In this document: in pieces, positions 1 to 5,309 of the stretch
How positions within the stretch are numbered: position 1 is the stretch's first letter
Layout of the letters: the number at the start of each line of letters is the position of its first letter
Assembly: GCA_021806765.1 (NCBI GenBank)
Contig: JAJZQR010000252.1
Location: 1-7,873 of the forward strand
Direction: 5' to 3'
Source: Chloroflexota bacterium
Lineage (GTDB): Bacteria; Chloroflexota; UBA6077
Length of the DNA: 7,873 bases
Program-made: the position numbers and the translations under genes
Notes under the pieces: generated by a model
The model's database searches: none
What the model saw: only the letters and a program-made list of their open reading frames with translations
What the model was told of the DNA's origin: nothing

Positions 1-484
1 GATAGGCCATGACCGCTTTGCCCAGGGATGTCGTAGCGGCCGGTCGACGATCACCGATGCGGGAGTGGAGGCGGACGGAATGCTGGCCATCGACCTTGGC
101 GATGTAGACGACGTCGGTGCTGTCGAGGATAGCCATGTGAATGGTCTCCCCACACTGCAGCATGACGTCGTAGAGGATGGGGGCGGCCTCGCTGACCAGG
201 TTGGAGTCGTCCAGGTACTTGCCGGCCAACTCCACCAGCTTGAGCCCGAGGCGATAGTGCTCTCCCTCGTCGTAATGCTCGACAAAACCGATCTGCTCCA
301 GACCGAGCAGCAACCGGTGGGTGGTGCTCTTGTGAAGCTTCAGTTCCTTGCTGAGTTCCGTCAGGGTGACCCCATGGTCAGTTGGATGGGAGGCGATGGC
401 GTTCAACACCAAGGCTGCCCGTGCGAGGGTCGCCCCGCGGTCGCGCTTCTGAGGAGCACGAGTTCTGGTGGCTACCGTAGGCAT
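1..484 (-). CDS. IclR-family transcriptional regulator, N-terminal part (runs off the left edge)
   Basis: I translated the reverse complement from the ATG at 484-482; the frame stays open to the window edge, giving 161 residues of a protein usually about 250-280 long. Residues about 18-80 form a winged helix-turn-helix: a helix around ARAALVLNAI, then LTELSKELKLHKSTTHRLL with the recognition helix at about 50-60, then a wing ending in YRLGLKLVELA. This is the classic IclR N-terminus. From about residue 90 the effector-binding domain begins, including PAATTSLGKAVMAY (148-161), the usual motif at its start. IclR proteins bind DNA as dimers or tetramers and respond to small organic acids or sugars. 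A GGGAGG lies 12 nt upstream of the ATG. The gene is divergent from the dehydrogenase/larA genes, so it is the natural candidate regulator of that unit (inference). The C-terminal half is not visible. Confidence 0.9.
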   Translation of the reverse strand, partial: MPTVATRTRAPQKRDRGATLARAALVLNAIASHPTDHGVTLTELSKELKLHKSTTHRLLLGLEQIGFVEHYDEGEHYRLGLKLVELAGKYLDDSNLVSEAAPILYDVMLQCGETIHMAILDSTDVVYIAKVDGQHSVRLHSRIGDRRPAATTSLGKAVMAY

Positions 485-532
485 GGTGGTTCTCTACCTC
501 CCTATGGACGAAAACGGAATCCGTGTGGAAGC

Positions 533-547
533 GTAGCGTGCCGCTAC
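533..547. promoter_or_regulatory. 15-bp palindrome at the start of the IclR transcript, possible autoregulatory operator
   Basis: GTAGCG (533-538) and CGCTAC (542-547) are perfect inverted 6-bp arms around a 3-bp centre. The site begins about 6-8 nt downstream of the predicted transcript start of the IclR gene, a position where a bound repressor would block the polymerase. IclR proteins often repress themselves through short palindromes of about this length. A smaller palindrome, ACGGA-A-TCCGT (514-524), lies further into the leader. Assignment as an operator is inference; an RNA hairpin in the leader is the alternative. Confidence 0.35.
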
Positions 548-560
548 AGCCCACGATCTG

Positions 561-588
561 ATTATAACGGGACGCTGTACATTGTCAA
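561..588 (-). promoter_or_regulatory. Consensus sigma70-type promoter for the IclR gene
   Basis: Read on the minus strand, TTGACA (588-583) is followed after 16 bp by TATAAT (566-561). Both hexamers match the consensus exactly. The expected transcript start is about 553-555, giving a leader of about 70 nt before the ATG at 484. In this GC-rich window such an exact pair is notable. Spacing one base under the optimum should still be strong. Confidence 0.8.
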
Positions 589-634
589 CATCATGGAGTC
601 GGCCGATTGACAGGCCATGGTGCCGGTGCTAGCC

Positions 635-670
635 TTGGCACTGGGCAAGAACAGGATATGACAGTATAAC
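635..670 (+). promoter_or_regulatory. Weak candidate promoter for the dehydrogenase/larA transcription unit
   Basis: The two alternatives are TTGGCA (635-640) with TATGAC (657-662), spaced 16 bp, and TGGGCA (642-647) with TATAAC (665-670), spaced 17 bp. Both -10 candidates overlap the 653-680 palindrome. The leader would be about 125-135 nt. It contains short stems, for example GCTCCG (722-727) with CGGAGC (742-747) and GGCGG (693-697) with CCGCC (704-708), none resembling a known riboswitch. The hexamers are imperfect and the choice between them is not settled. Confidence 0.4.
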
Positions 671-680
671 GTCATATCCT
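653..680. promoter_or_regulatory. Perfect 10+10 bp palindromic operator upstream of the dehydrogenase/larA genes
   Basis: AGGATATGAC (653-662) is mirrored exactly by GTCATATCCT (671-680) around an 8-bp centre, AGTATAAC. Possible plus-strand -10 hexamers fall inside it: TATGAC at 657-662, 16 bp after TTGGCA at 635-640; or TATAAC at 665-670, 17 bp after TGGGCA at 642-647. A protein bound here would therefore cover the promoter. A related element lies upstream of the importer operon at 6816-6843. The arms could also form an RNA hairpin, but there is no T-run after them and the position argues for a DNA-binding site. The binding protein is unknown; the adjacent IclR regulator is the first candidate. 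Confidence 0.65.
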
Positions 681-802
681 TACCCTGGACTTGGCGGTTT
701 TGCCCGCCGGATTGTGCGCCCGCTCCGGTTGAAGCCCCTTGCGGAGCCTGGCAGTCTCTCTGGTGCTGCAGTATTGCTAATAGGGAAGGAGTTGAAGGAC
801 CG

Positions 803-1687
803 ATGAAGATTGGACTGATCGGCGTGGGAACCATGGGCAGCCGGATGGCAACGGTCCTGGTGGGGGCCGGACACACCGTCCTGGCTCGGGACATCGATCC
901 GGCGGCGGAGCGCCGGGCGGCGGAGATCGGCGCTCAAGTTCTTGGCTCGCCCAAGGCGGTGGCCGAGGGCTCCGACGTCGTGCTGCTGTCGCTGCCGATG
1001 CCCGCGGATGTGGCCTCGGTGGTGACCGGGCCCGACGGCCTCCTGGCCGGGGCGAGGGCCGGCCAGCTGTTCGTGGACCTGAGCACCGTGGACCCGGGCA
1101 GCACTCAGAAGATGGCGGCCGCCGCTCGGGAGAAGGGGGTCGGCTACCTGGACGCGCCGGTGCTGGGTCGGCCCCAGGGGTGCGGCAACTGGACGTTGCC
1201 GGTGGGGGGCGACGAGGAGTCGCTGGCCAAGGCCCGGCCGGTGTTGGAGAAGCTTGCGCGGCGGGTGGTGCTGGTGGGCCCCTCCGGCCACGGCAACGTG
1301 GTGAAGCTGCTGAACAACCTGATGTTCGGCGCCATCAACTCGGTGACCGTGGAGGTGATGGCGCTGTGCGCCAAGGTGGGGATGCCCCCTAAGGTGTTCG
1401 TGGACCTGGTCACCGAGAGCGGCGCCGCCACGGTGAGCAACCTCTTCAAGGAGGTGGGCCCCAAGGTGCTGAACCGCGACTTCACCCCCCTCTTCGGCAT
1501 CGGCCTGCTGCACAAGGACAACGCCCTGGCCCTGGCCATGGCGAAGGAGGCGGGGGTGCCCATGTTGCTCTCGAGTGCTACGCAACTGCTGAACGAGATG
1601 GCCCTGGCCAAGGGGCTGGGCAAAGAGGATACCGCCGCTGTGGTCAAGGTGTACGAGGACATCCTGAATCTTGAGGTGAAGGGGTAG
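803..1687 (+). CDS. NAD-dependent beta-hydroxyacid dehydrogenase, 3-hydroxyisobutyrate dehydrogenase family
   Basis: The protein has 294 residues, the usual length of this family. A Rossmann domain opens with GLIGVGTMG (GxGxxG at residues 7-12). Asp30, at the end of the second strand (ARDIDP), suggests NAD rather than NADP. DLSTVDP (92-98) is the conserved Ser-Thr cofactor loop. The substrate loop is DAPVLGRP (117-124), where 3-hydroxyisobutyrate and tartronate-semialdehyde enzymes usually read DAPVSGG. The catalytic lysine is K168 in GNVVKLLNN, with N171/N172 following. K238-D239 begin the C-terminal helical motif KDNALALAMAKEAGVP. The family interconverts beta-hydroxyacids and the corresponding semialdehydes in the cytoplasm. 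The start is set by AAGGAG at 786-791, 11 nt before the ATG. It is followed on the same strand by the LarA-like gene, 118 bp away. The family is secure, the substrate is not: the altered loop argues against naming it mmsB or garR. Confidence 0.9.
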   Translation: MKIGLIGVGTMGSRMATVLVGAGHTVLARDIDPAAERRAAEIGAQVLGSPKAVAEGSDVVLLSLPMPADVASVVTGPDGLLAGARAGQLFVDLSTVDPGSTQKMAAAAREKGVGYLDAPVLGRPQGCGNWTLPVGGDEESLAKARPVLEKLARRVVLVGPSGHGNVVKLLNNLMFGAINSVTVEVMALCAKVGMPPKVFVDLVTESGAATVSNLFKEVGPKVLNRDFTPLFGIGLLHKDNALALAMAKEAGVPMLLSSATQLLNEMALAKGLGKEDTAAVVKVYEDILNLEVKG

Positions 1688-1705
1688 GAACGGTGGGTGG
1701 AAGCT

Positions 1706-1771
1706 ACCACGGAGACACGGAGGGCACAAAGAAGACCGTAGGTCGCTCCGTGCTCTCTGTGTCTCCGTGGT
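1706..1771. repeat. 66-bp inverted repeat of the CCACGGAGACACGGAG family (copy 1)
   Basis: The left arm at 1706-1727 begins ACCACGGAGACACGGAG. The right arm at 1750-1771 is its reverse complement with 2 mismatches in 22. A 22-nt centre separates them and contains a small GACC-GTA-GGTC stem. It lies between the dehydrogenase and larA genes, and its right arm ends 34 bp before the larA ATG. No T-run follows either arm, so it is not a classic terminator. The same arm sequence recurs at 3236-3302. From general experience, such arms are common interspersed repeats in environmental bacterial genomes. A role in mRNA processing or attenuation between the two genes is possible but unproven. Confidence 0.85.
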
Positions 1772-1805
1772 TCTACCGGACGTCCCACTCAGGGAGGAAG
1801 TTGGC

Positions 1806-3224
1806 ATGAAACAGGTCCTGCTGGACTACGGCGACGGCAAGATGCCCGTCGAGGTCCCAGATTCTGCTACTGTGGTCCGTTACGGGGAGAGCTGGGAGGA
1901 TCCGCCGGAGGTGGATCCCGTGGAGGCCACCCGGCAGGCGCTGGCCCACCCCCTGGGGATGCCCCCCCTGCGGGAGCTGGCCAAGCCGGGGATGCAGGTG
2001 CGCATCGCCTTCCCGGATCGGGTGAAGGGAGGGGCGCACAAGCTGGCCCACCGGAGGGTGTCGATCCCGCTGGTGGTGGAGGAGCTGAAGAAGGCCGGGG
2101 TCCGGGACCAGGACATCAAGCTGATCTGCGCCATGGGGCTCCACCGGAAGAACACCCTGGAGGAGTTGACCTGGTACTTGGGCCGGGAGATCGTGGAGCA
2201 GTTCTGGCCCGACCGGCTGCTGATGCACGACTCCGAGGATCCTGCCGGCATGGTGGACTTCGGCAAGGACGAGATGGGCAACGTGGTTACCTTCAACCGG
2301 GAGATGGCCGAGTGTGACCTGCCCATCCTGATCGGCCACGTCCAGGGTAACCCCTACGGGGGATATTCCGGCGGCTACAAGATGTGCGTCACGGGGCTCA
2401 CCAGCTGGCGCTCCATCGCCTCCCACCACACCCCCTCCACCATGCATCGGGACGACTTCCTGCCTGTGGGCACCGGGAGTCTGATGCGGCGGCAGTTCGA
2501 CTCCATCGGGAGAGCCATCGAGAAGGGGATCGGCAAGCGGCTGTTCGTGGTGGATGCCGTGACCGGGACCAAAGCCCAGGTGCTGGGGGTGTACGCCGGA
2601 GCGCCCGATTCGGTGCAGGAGGTGAGCTGGAAGCTGGCCGATCGGCGCACCAACGTAGGGCTCAAGCTGGAGCAGAAGGCCGACGTCTTAGTCTACGGCC
2701 TCCCTCGCTCCTTCCACTACGGCCCCGGCATGGGTTCCAACCCGATCCTGATGCTCCAGGCCATCGGGGCCCAGTTGACCCGGGCCTATGGGGTGTTCAA
2801 CGAGGGTGGGGTGGTCATCGCCCCGGCTGTCTGCGACGGCTGGTTCAACGACGAGTGGTTCGGCTGCTACCGGCCGGCCTACGCGAAGCTGCAGGAGTGC
2901 ACCGACTTCGGCGAGGTGATGCGCTACCAGGAGGAGCTGGCCACCGACCCCGAGGGGATCTACAGGTACCGCAACTCCTACGCCTACCACCCCTTCCACG
3001 CCCTGTCGATGATCGCCATGGGGGCGATAGCCCACCAGCGGGCCAATGCCGTCTTCATGCCCGGCGCGAGGAATCCCGGCTACGCCCGATCCATGGGCTG
3101 CATCCCCACCCACGACTTCACCGAGGCGCTCCAGAGGGCGGAGCGGTACGTGGGCAAGAACCCGAGGCTACTGGTGGTGCCCGACGCCTTCACCCAGGTA
3201 GGCGTGCACCTCCACATGGCCTAG
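1806..3224 (+). CDS. LarA-like protein (nickel-dependent lactate racemase/epimerase superfamily, DUF2088)
   Basis: The protein has 472 residues from the ATG at 1806, which has GGGAGGAAG at 1792-1800. An upstream in-frame GTG at 1767 falls inside the repeat and is rejected. LarA enzymes racemise or epimerise alpha-hydroxyacids with a nickel-pincer nucleotide bound to a lysine. Visible motifs are GLHRKNTLEE (111-120; His113 matching H108 of Lactobacillus plantarum LarA), GGYSGGYKM (185-193; Lys192 matching the cofactor lysine K184) and HH at 207-208 (His208 matching H200, 16 residues after the lysine as expected). The position ten before the lysine, normally H174, is Asn182. In the C-terminal part, NPILMLQAIGAQL (312-324) keeps the Gln (Q318) but has Gly321 where LarA has the substrate lysine K298. 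It is therefore a divergent homologue, probably acting on another hydroxyacid or sugar acid. The cofactor genes larB, larC and larE are not in this window. Residue matches are by eye. Confidence 0.85.
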   Translation: MKQVLLDYGDGKMPVEVPDSATVVRYGESWEDPPEVDPVEATRQALAHPLGMPPLRELAKPGMQVRIAFPDRVKGGAHKLAHRRVSIPLVVEELKKAGVRDQDIKLICAMGLHRKNTLEELTWYLGREIVEQFWPDRLLMHDSEDPAGMVDFGKDEMGNVVTFNREMAECDLPILIGHVQGNPYGGYSGGYKMCVTGLTSWRSIASHHTPSTMHRDDFLPVGTGSLMRRQFDSIGRAIEKGIGKRLFVVDAVTGTKAQVLGVYAGAPDSVQEVSWKLADRRTNVGLKLEQKADVLVYGLPRSFHYGPGMGSNPILMLQAIGAQLTRAYGVFNEGGVVIAPAVCDGWFNDEWFGCYRPAYAKLQECTDFGEVMRYQEELATDPEGIYRYRNSYAYHPFHALSMIAMGAIAHQRANAVFMPGARNPGYARSMGCIPTHDFTEALQRAERYVGKNPRLLVVPDAFTQVGVHLHMA

Positions 3225-3235
3225 AGTAACTATCA

Positions 3236-3302
3236 AACCACGGAGACATGGAGCGCACGGAGATAACTGGAAAGGCCCCGTGTTCTCCGTGTCTCTGTGG
3301 TT
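3236..3302. repeat. 67-bp inverted repeat of the CCACGGAGACACGGAG family (copy 2)
   Basis: The left arm at 3236-3262 begins AACCACGGAGACATGGAG. The right arm at 3276-3302 is its reverse complement at 22 of 27 positions, with a 13-nt centre. The first 22 bases of the left arm, from 3237, match copy 1 at 20 positions. The element fills the 82-bp gap between the stop of the LarA-like gene (3224) and the stop of the convergent permease gene (3307). A long stem here could end transcription from both sides, though no T-run is present on either strand. Mismatches differ between the two copies, so each copy has drifted independently. Confidence 0.85.
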
Positions 3303-3306
3303 AGTC

Positions 3307-4173
3307 CTACCCCTTCACGGCCCCCGCCGTCAGGCCGCTGACGATGTACTTCTGCAGGAGCAGCGCAAAGAGGATCGGCGGCACGCTGCCCAGCACTGCT
3401 GCCGCGTTCATCGCCCCGTAGTCTATCGAGAACCTGCCCGCGAACTCCGAGATCACCACCGGCATCGTCTTGGAGACCTCGGTAGAGGTGAACACCACCG
3501 CCAGGAAGAACTCGCTCCAGGCGTTCAACAGCGAAAAGATGGTAGCCGCCGCCAGCCCCGGCAGGGCGAGGGGCAGGACGATACGCACCAATACCCCCAC
3601 GCGGCCGGCCCCGTCGATCATCCCCGCCTCCTCCAGCTCCTTCGGAACAGTCTGGAAGTAGCCCGTCATCACCCATACGACGAAGGGCAGTGTGAAGGTG
3701 GAGTAGACGACCACCAGCCCGGGCACGGTGTTCACCAGCTCGATCTTGGACATCAGGATGTACATGGGGATGATCAGGGCGATAGATGGCAGCATCTGGG
3801 CGAAGACGATCAGCAGGAAGAGAGCGCGCCGGCCCCGGAAGGGCAGGCGGGTGAATGCGTAGGAGGATGGCACCCCTACCAGCAGGCAGAAGCCGGTGGT
3901 CACCAGGGCCACGACGGTGCTGTTCAGCAGGGAGCGAGCGAACTCGCTGGAGGCGATGCTGGAGGCGCTGCCCGAGAAGAGGGCCACGTAGTTCTCCAGG
4001 GTCGGGTGCTCCGGCAGCCAGTGGATGGGGACCGCCGTCAGCTCTTTCTGCTGGGAGATGCTGGAGATGACCATCCAGACGAAGGGCGCCACCAGGATGA
4101 AGGCCATGGCCAGCGACGCGACGTATATTCCCCCCAGCCGGAGGGTCCGGGCCTGTTTTCTAGTAATTGCCAT
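3307..4173 (-). CDS. Carbohydrate ABC transporter permease, MalG type
   Basis: This inner-membrane subunit of a CUT1-type importer has 288 residues, the usual length. Predicted membrane helices lie at about 13-37, 84-105, 117-140, 148-171, 205-227 and 259-275. The EAA loop, which contacts the ATPase, is at 181-201 (EEAGMIDGAGRVGVL followed by RIVLP). The C-terminus, KYIVSGLTAGAVKG, is the standard ending of MalG-like permeases. The gene starts 6 nt after the stop of the MalF-type gene; its ribosome site GGAG lies in the last codons of that gene, so the two are translationally linked. It is the last gene of the importer operon. No ATP-binding subunit follows, so a shared MsmK/UgpC-like ATPase encoded elsewhere is expected (inference). 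The transported solute cannot be deduced from the permease. Confidence 0.93.
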   Translation of the reverse strand: MAITRKQARTLRLGGIYVASLAMAFILVAPFVWMVISSISQQKELTAVPIHWLPEHPTLENYVALFSGSASSIASSEFARSLLNSTVVALVTTGFCLLVGVPSSYAFTRLPFRGRRALFLLIVFAQMLPSIALIIPMYILMSKIELVNTVPGLVVVYSTFTLPFVVWVMTGYFQTVPKELEEAGMIDGAGRVGVLVRIVLPLALPGLAAATIFSLLNAWSEFFLAVVFTSTEVSKTMPVVISEFAGRFSIDYGAMNAAAVLGSVPPILFALLLQKYIVSGLTAGAVKG

Positions 4174-4179
4174 GTCTTT

Positions 4180-5148
4180 TTAGTACTCCACCTCGGTGCC
4201 CACCAGCCGCATGTACAGCACGCTGGCCGCCACTATCACTGCTGTGACCATGTATGCCAGAGCCGATCCCAAACCGACGTGCAGGTACTTGAAGGTCTCC
4301 AGATAGGTGTAGAAGGCTGCCAGATTGGTGGTATCCGCCGGCCCACCGTTGGTCATGACGAAGATGATGTCGAACACTCGGAAAGTCCACATGGTCTCAA
4401 TGACGATGACGACCAGAATAGTGGGCCGAAGCAAGGGCAGTGTTATGTTCAAGAAGGAGCGCCAGGCGCCGGCCCCGTCGATGCGGCTGGCCTCGTAGAG
4501 GTCGGAGGGAATGGTCTGCAGTCCCGCCAGGAAGAGGAGGGCAGTAAAGGGCACCTCCTTCCACACCTTGGCGACGATCACCGCAGGCATGGCCGTGGAC
4601 GGATCGCCCAGCCACGGCCGGTACTCCTGGATCAACCCGAGGTTCTGGAGCAGGGCGTTGAGCACCCCGTAGTTGGCGTTGAAGATCCACTCCCAGGCGA
4701 TGCCGACTACCACCGCCGGGATAACCCAGGGGACGAGGAGCAGGGTGCGGAACACGCCCCTACCCAGGAATCGCTCGTTCAGGATCAGGGCGAAGGCCAG
4801 GCCGATCACCATGGTGAGGGCCACCGATATGACGGTGAAGATGGCCGTCCGCCCCATCACCTGCCAGAAGTCGCTGCTCTCCAAGAGGCTCAGGTAGTTC
4901 CCCAACCCTATGAAGCGCACGTTGCCCGGGTCGGTGAGGTTGTACCTCTCCAGGCTCAGCAGGAGGGAGTAGAGCATGGGGAAGACGATCACCCCCAGGA
5001 CGATGACGGCGGTGGGGGCGACGAAGATGTACGCCAGGAGGTTCTCTCGGCGCTTTGCCGATCTCTCCGCCGATGCAGCCCCTGGCCTCCGGCTTCCCCC
5101 CGCCGGTGGGACCGAGGCGAGAGCCTCTCTCGTTTGAGGATTGGACAC
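4180..5148 (-). CDS. Carbohydrate ABC transporter permease, MalF type (GTG start)
   Basis: From the GTG at 5148-5146 the protein has 322 residues. A basic, Ala/Ser-rich cytoplasmic N-terminus precedes membrane helices at about 38-64, 101-123, 134-155, 185-208 and 240-262, with a last one at about 294-313. The EAA loop is at 218-238 (YEASRIDGAGAWRSF then LNITLP). It pairs with the MalG-type subunit to form the channel of a CUT1 sugar importer. An in-frame ATG exists at 5166, but a near-perfect Shine-Dalgarno (GGGAGGT, 5162-5156) lies downstream of that ATG and 7 nt ahead of the GTG. The GTG is therefore preferred; the ATG has only a weak AAGGGAA. The gene lies 161 bp downstream of the binding-protein gene, with a 70-bp inverted repeat in the gap. 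Confidence 0.92.
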   Translation of the reverse strand: MSNPQTREALASVPPAGGSRRPGAASAERSAKRRENLLAYIFVAPTAVIVLGVIVFPMLYSLLLSLERYNLTDPGNVRFIGLGNYLSLLESSDFWQVMGRTAIFTVISVALTMVIGLAFALILNERFLGRGVFRTLLLVPWVIPAVVVGIAWEWIFNANYGVLNALLQNLGLIQEYRPWLGDPSTAMPAVIVAKVWKEVPFTALLFLAGLQTIPSDLYEASRIDGAGAWRSFLNITLPLLRPTILVVIVIETMWTFRVFDIIFVMTNGGPADTTNLAAFYTYLETFKYLHVGLGSALAYMVTAVIVAASVLYMRLVGTEVEY

Positions 5149-5155
5149 GATGATT

Positions 5156-5162
5156 ACCTCCC
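5156..5162 (-). promoter_or_regulatory. Ribosome binding site that decides the GTG start of the MalF-type permease
   Basis: The minus strand reads GGGAGGT here, 7 nt before GTG at 5148. The alternative ATG at 5166-5164 lies upstream of this site and could not use it. Starting at GTG shortens the protein by six residues without touching any domain. Confidence 0.75.
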
Positions 5163-5214
5163 CCATTTCCCTTCAAGGGGGGCCATTGCTGTGTCAACGA
5201 CCAATCGACGGATT

Positions 5215-5284
5215 TGTCATCCTGAGCGGAGCGAAGGATCTCCACGGCGACGAGAGAGATCCTTCGCTATCGCTCAGGATGACA
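5215..5284. repeat. 70-bp inverted repeat of the GTCATCCTGAGCG family
   Basis: The left arm at 5215-5242 begins TGTCATCCTGAGCGGAGCG and continues AAGGATCTC. The right arm at 5256-5284 is its reverse complement apart from one indel and one or two substitutions near the middle (GGAGCG against GATAGCG). The centre is 13 nt. It lies between the binding-protein stop (5310) and the first permease start, within the importer operon. The sequence closely resembles a repeat seen widely in environmental bacterial genomes (general knowledge, not searched here). In the transcript it would form a stable stem that could protect the upstream binding-protein mRNA or reduce read-through into the permeases, matching the need for excess binding protein (inference). 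Confidence 0.85.
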
Positions 5285-5309
5285 GGCCGAATCGTCTGTG
5301 ACGGACCTC

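Noticed and set aside
65..610. A 181-codon plus-strand frame
   Set aside because: It lies antisense to the IclR gene, whose minus-strand frame has a clear winged helix and effector-domain motif.
1767..1805. A GTG start at 1767 for the larA-like gene
   Set aside because: It lies within the right arm of an inverted repeat and has no ribosome site. The ATG at 1806 has GGGAGGAAG in front of it and begins a typical LarA N-terminus.
680..1807. A 375-codon open frame on the minus strand
   Set aside because: It is antisense to the dehydrogenase, is His/Gln-rich, and passes through the inverted repeat at 1706-1771. There is no ribosome site or family signature.
2384..3229. A 281-codon open frame on the plus strand overlapping the larA-like gene
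   Set aside because: It is an out-of-frame reading of the larA-like gene. The product is Arg/Pro/Gly-rich and shows no recognisable family.
1706..5284. CRISPR array or composite transposon made by the inverted repeats
   Set aside because: There are only single palindromic elements of two unrelated families, with no regular spacers, no transposase or cas gene and no visible target duplications.
3280..5301. A 673-codon open frame on the plus strand
   Set aside because: It runs antisense through both permease genes. Its product is rich in Gly, Gln, His and Asp with no domain, while the minus strand encodes clear permease helices and EAA loops. It is a by-product of high GC content.
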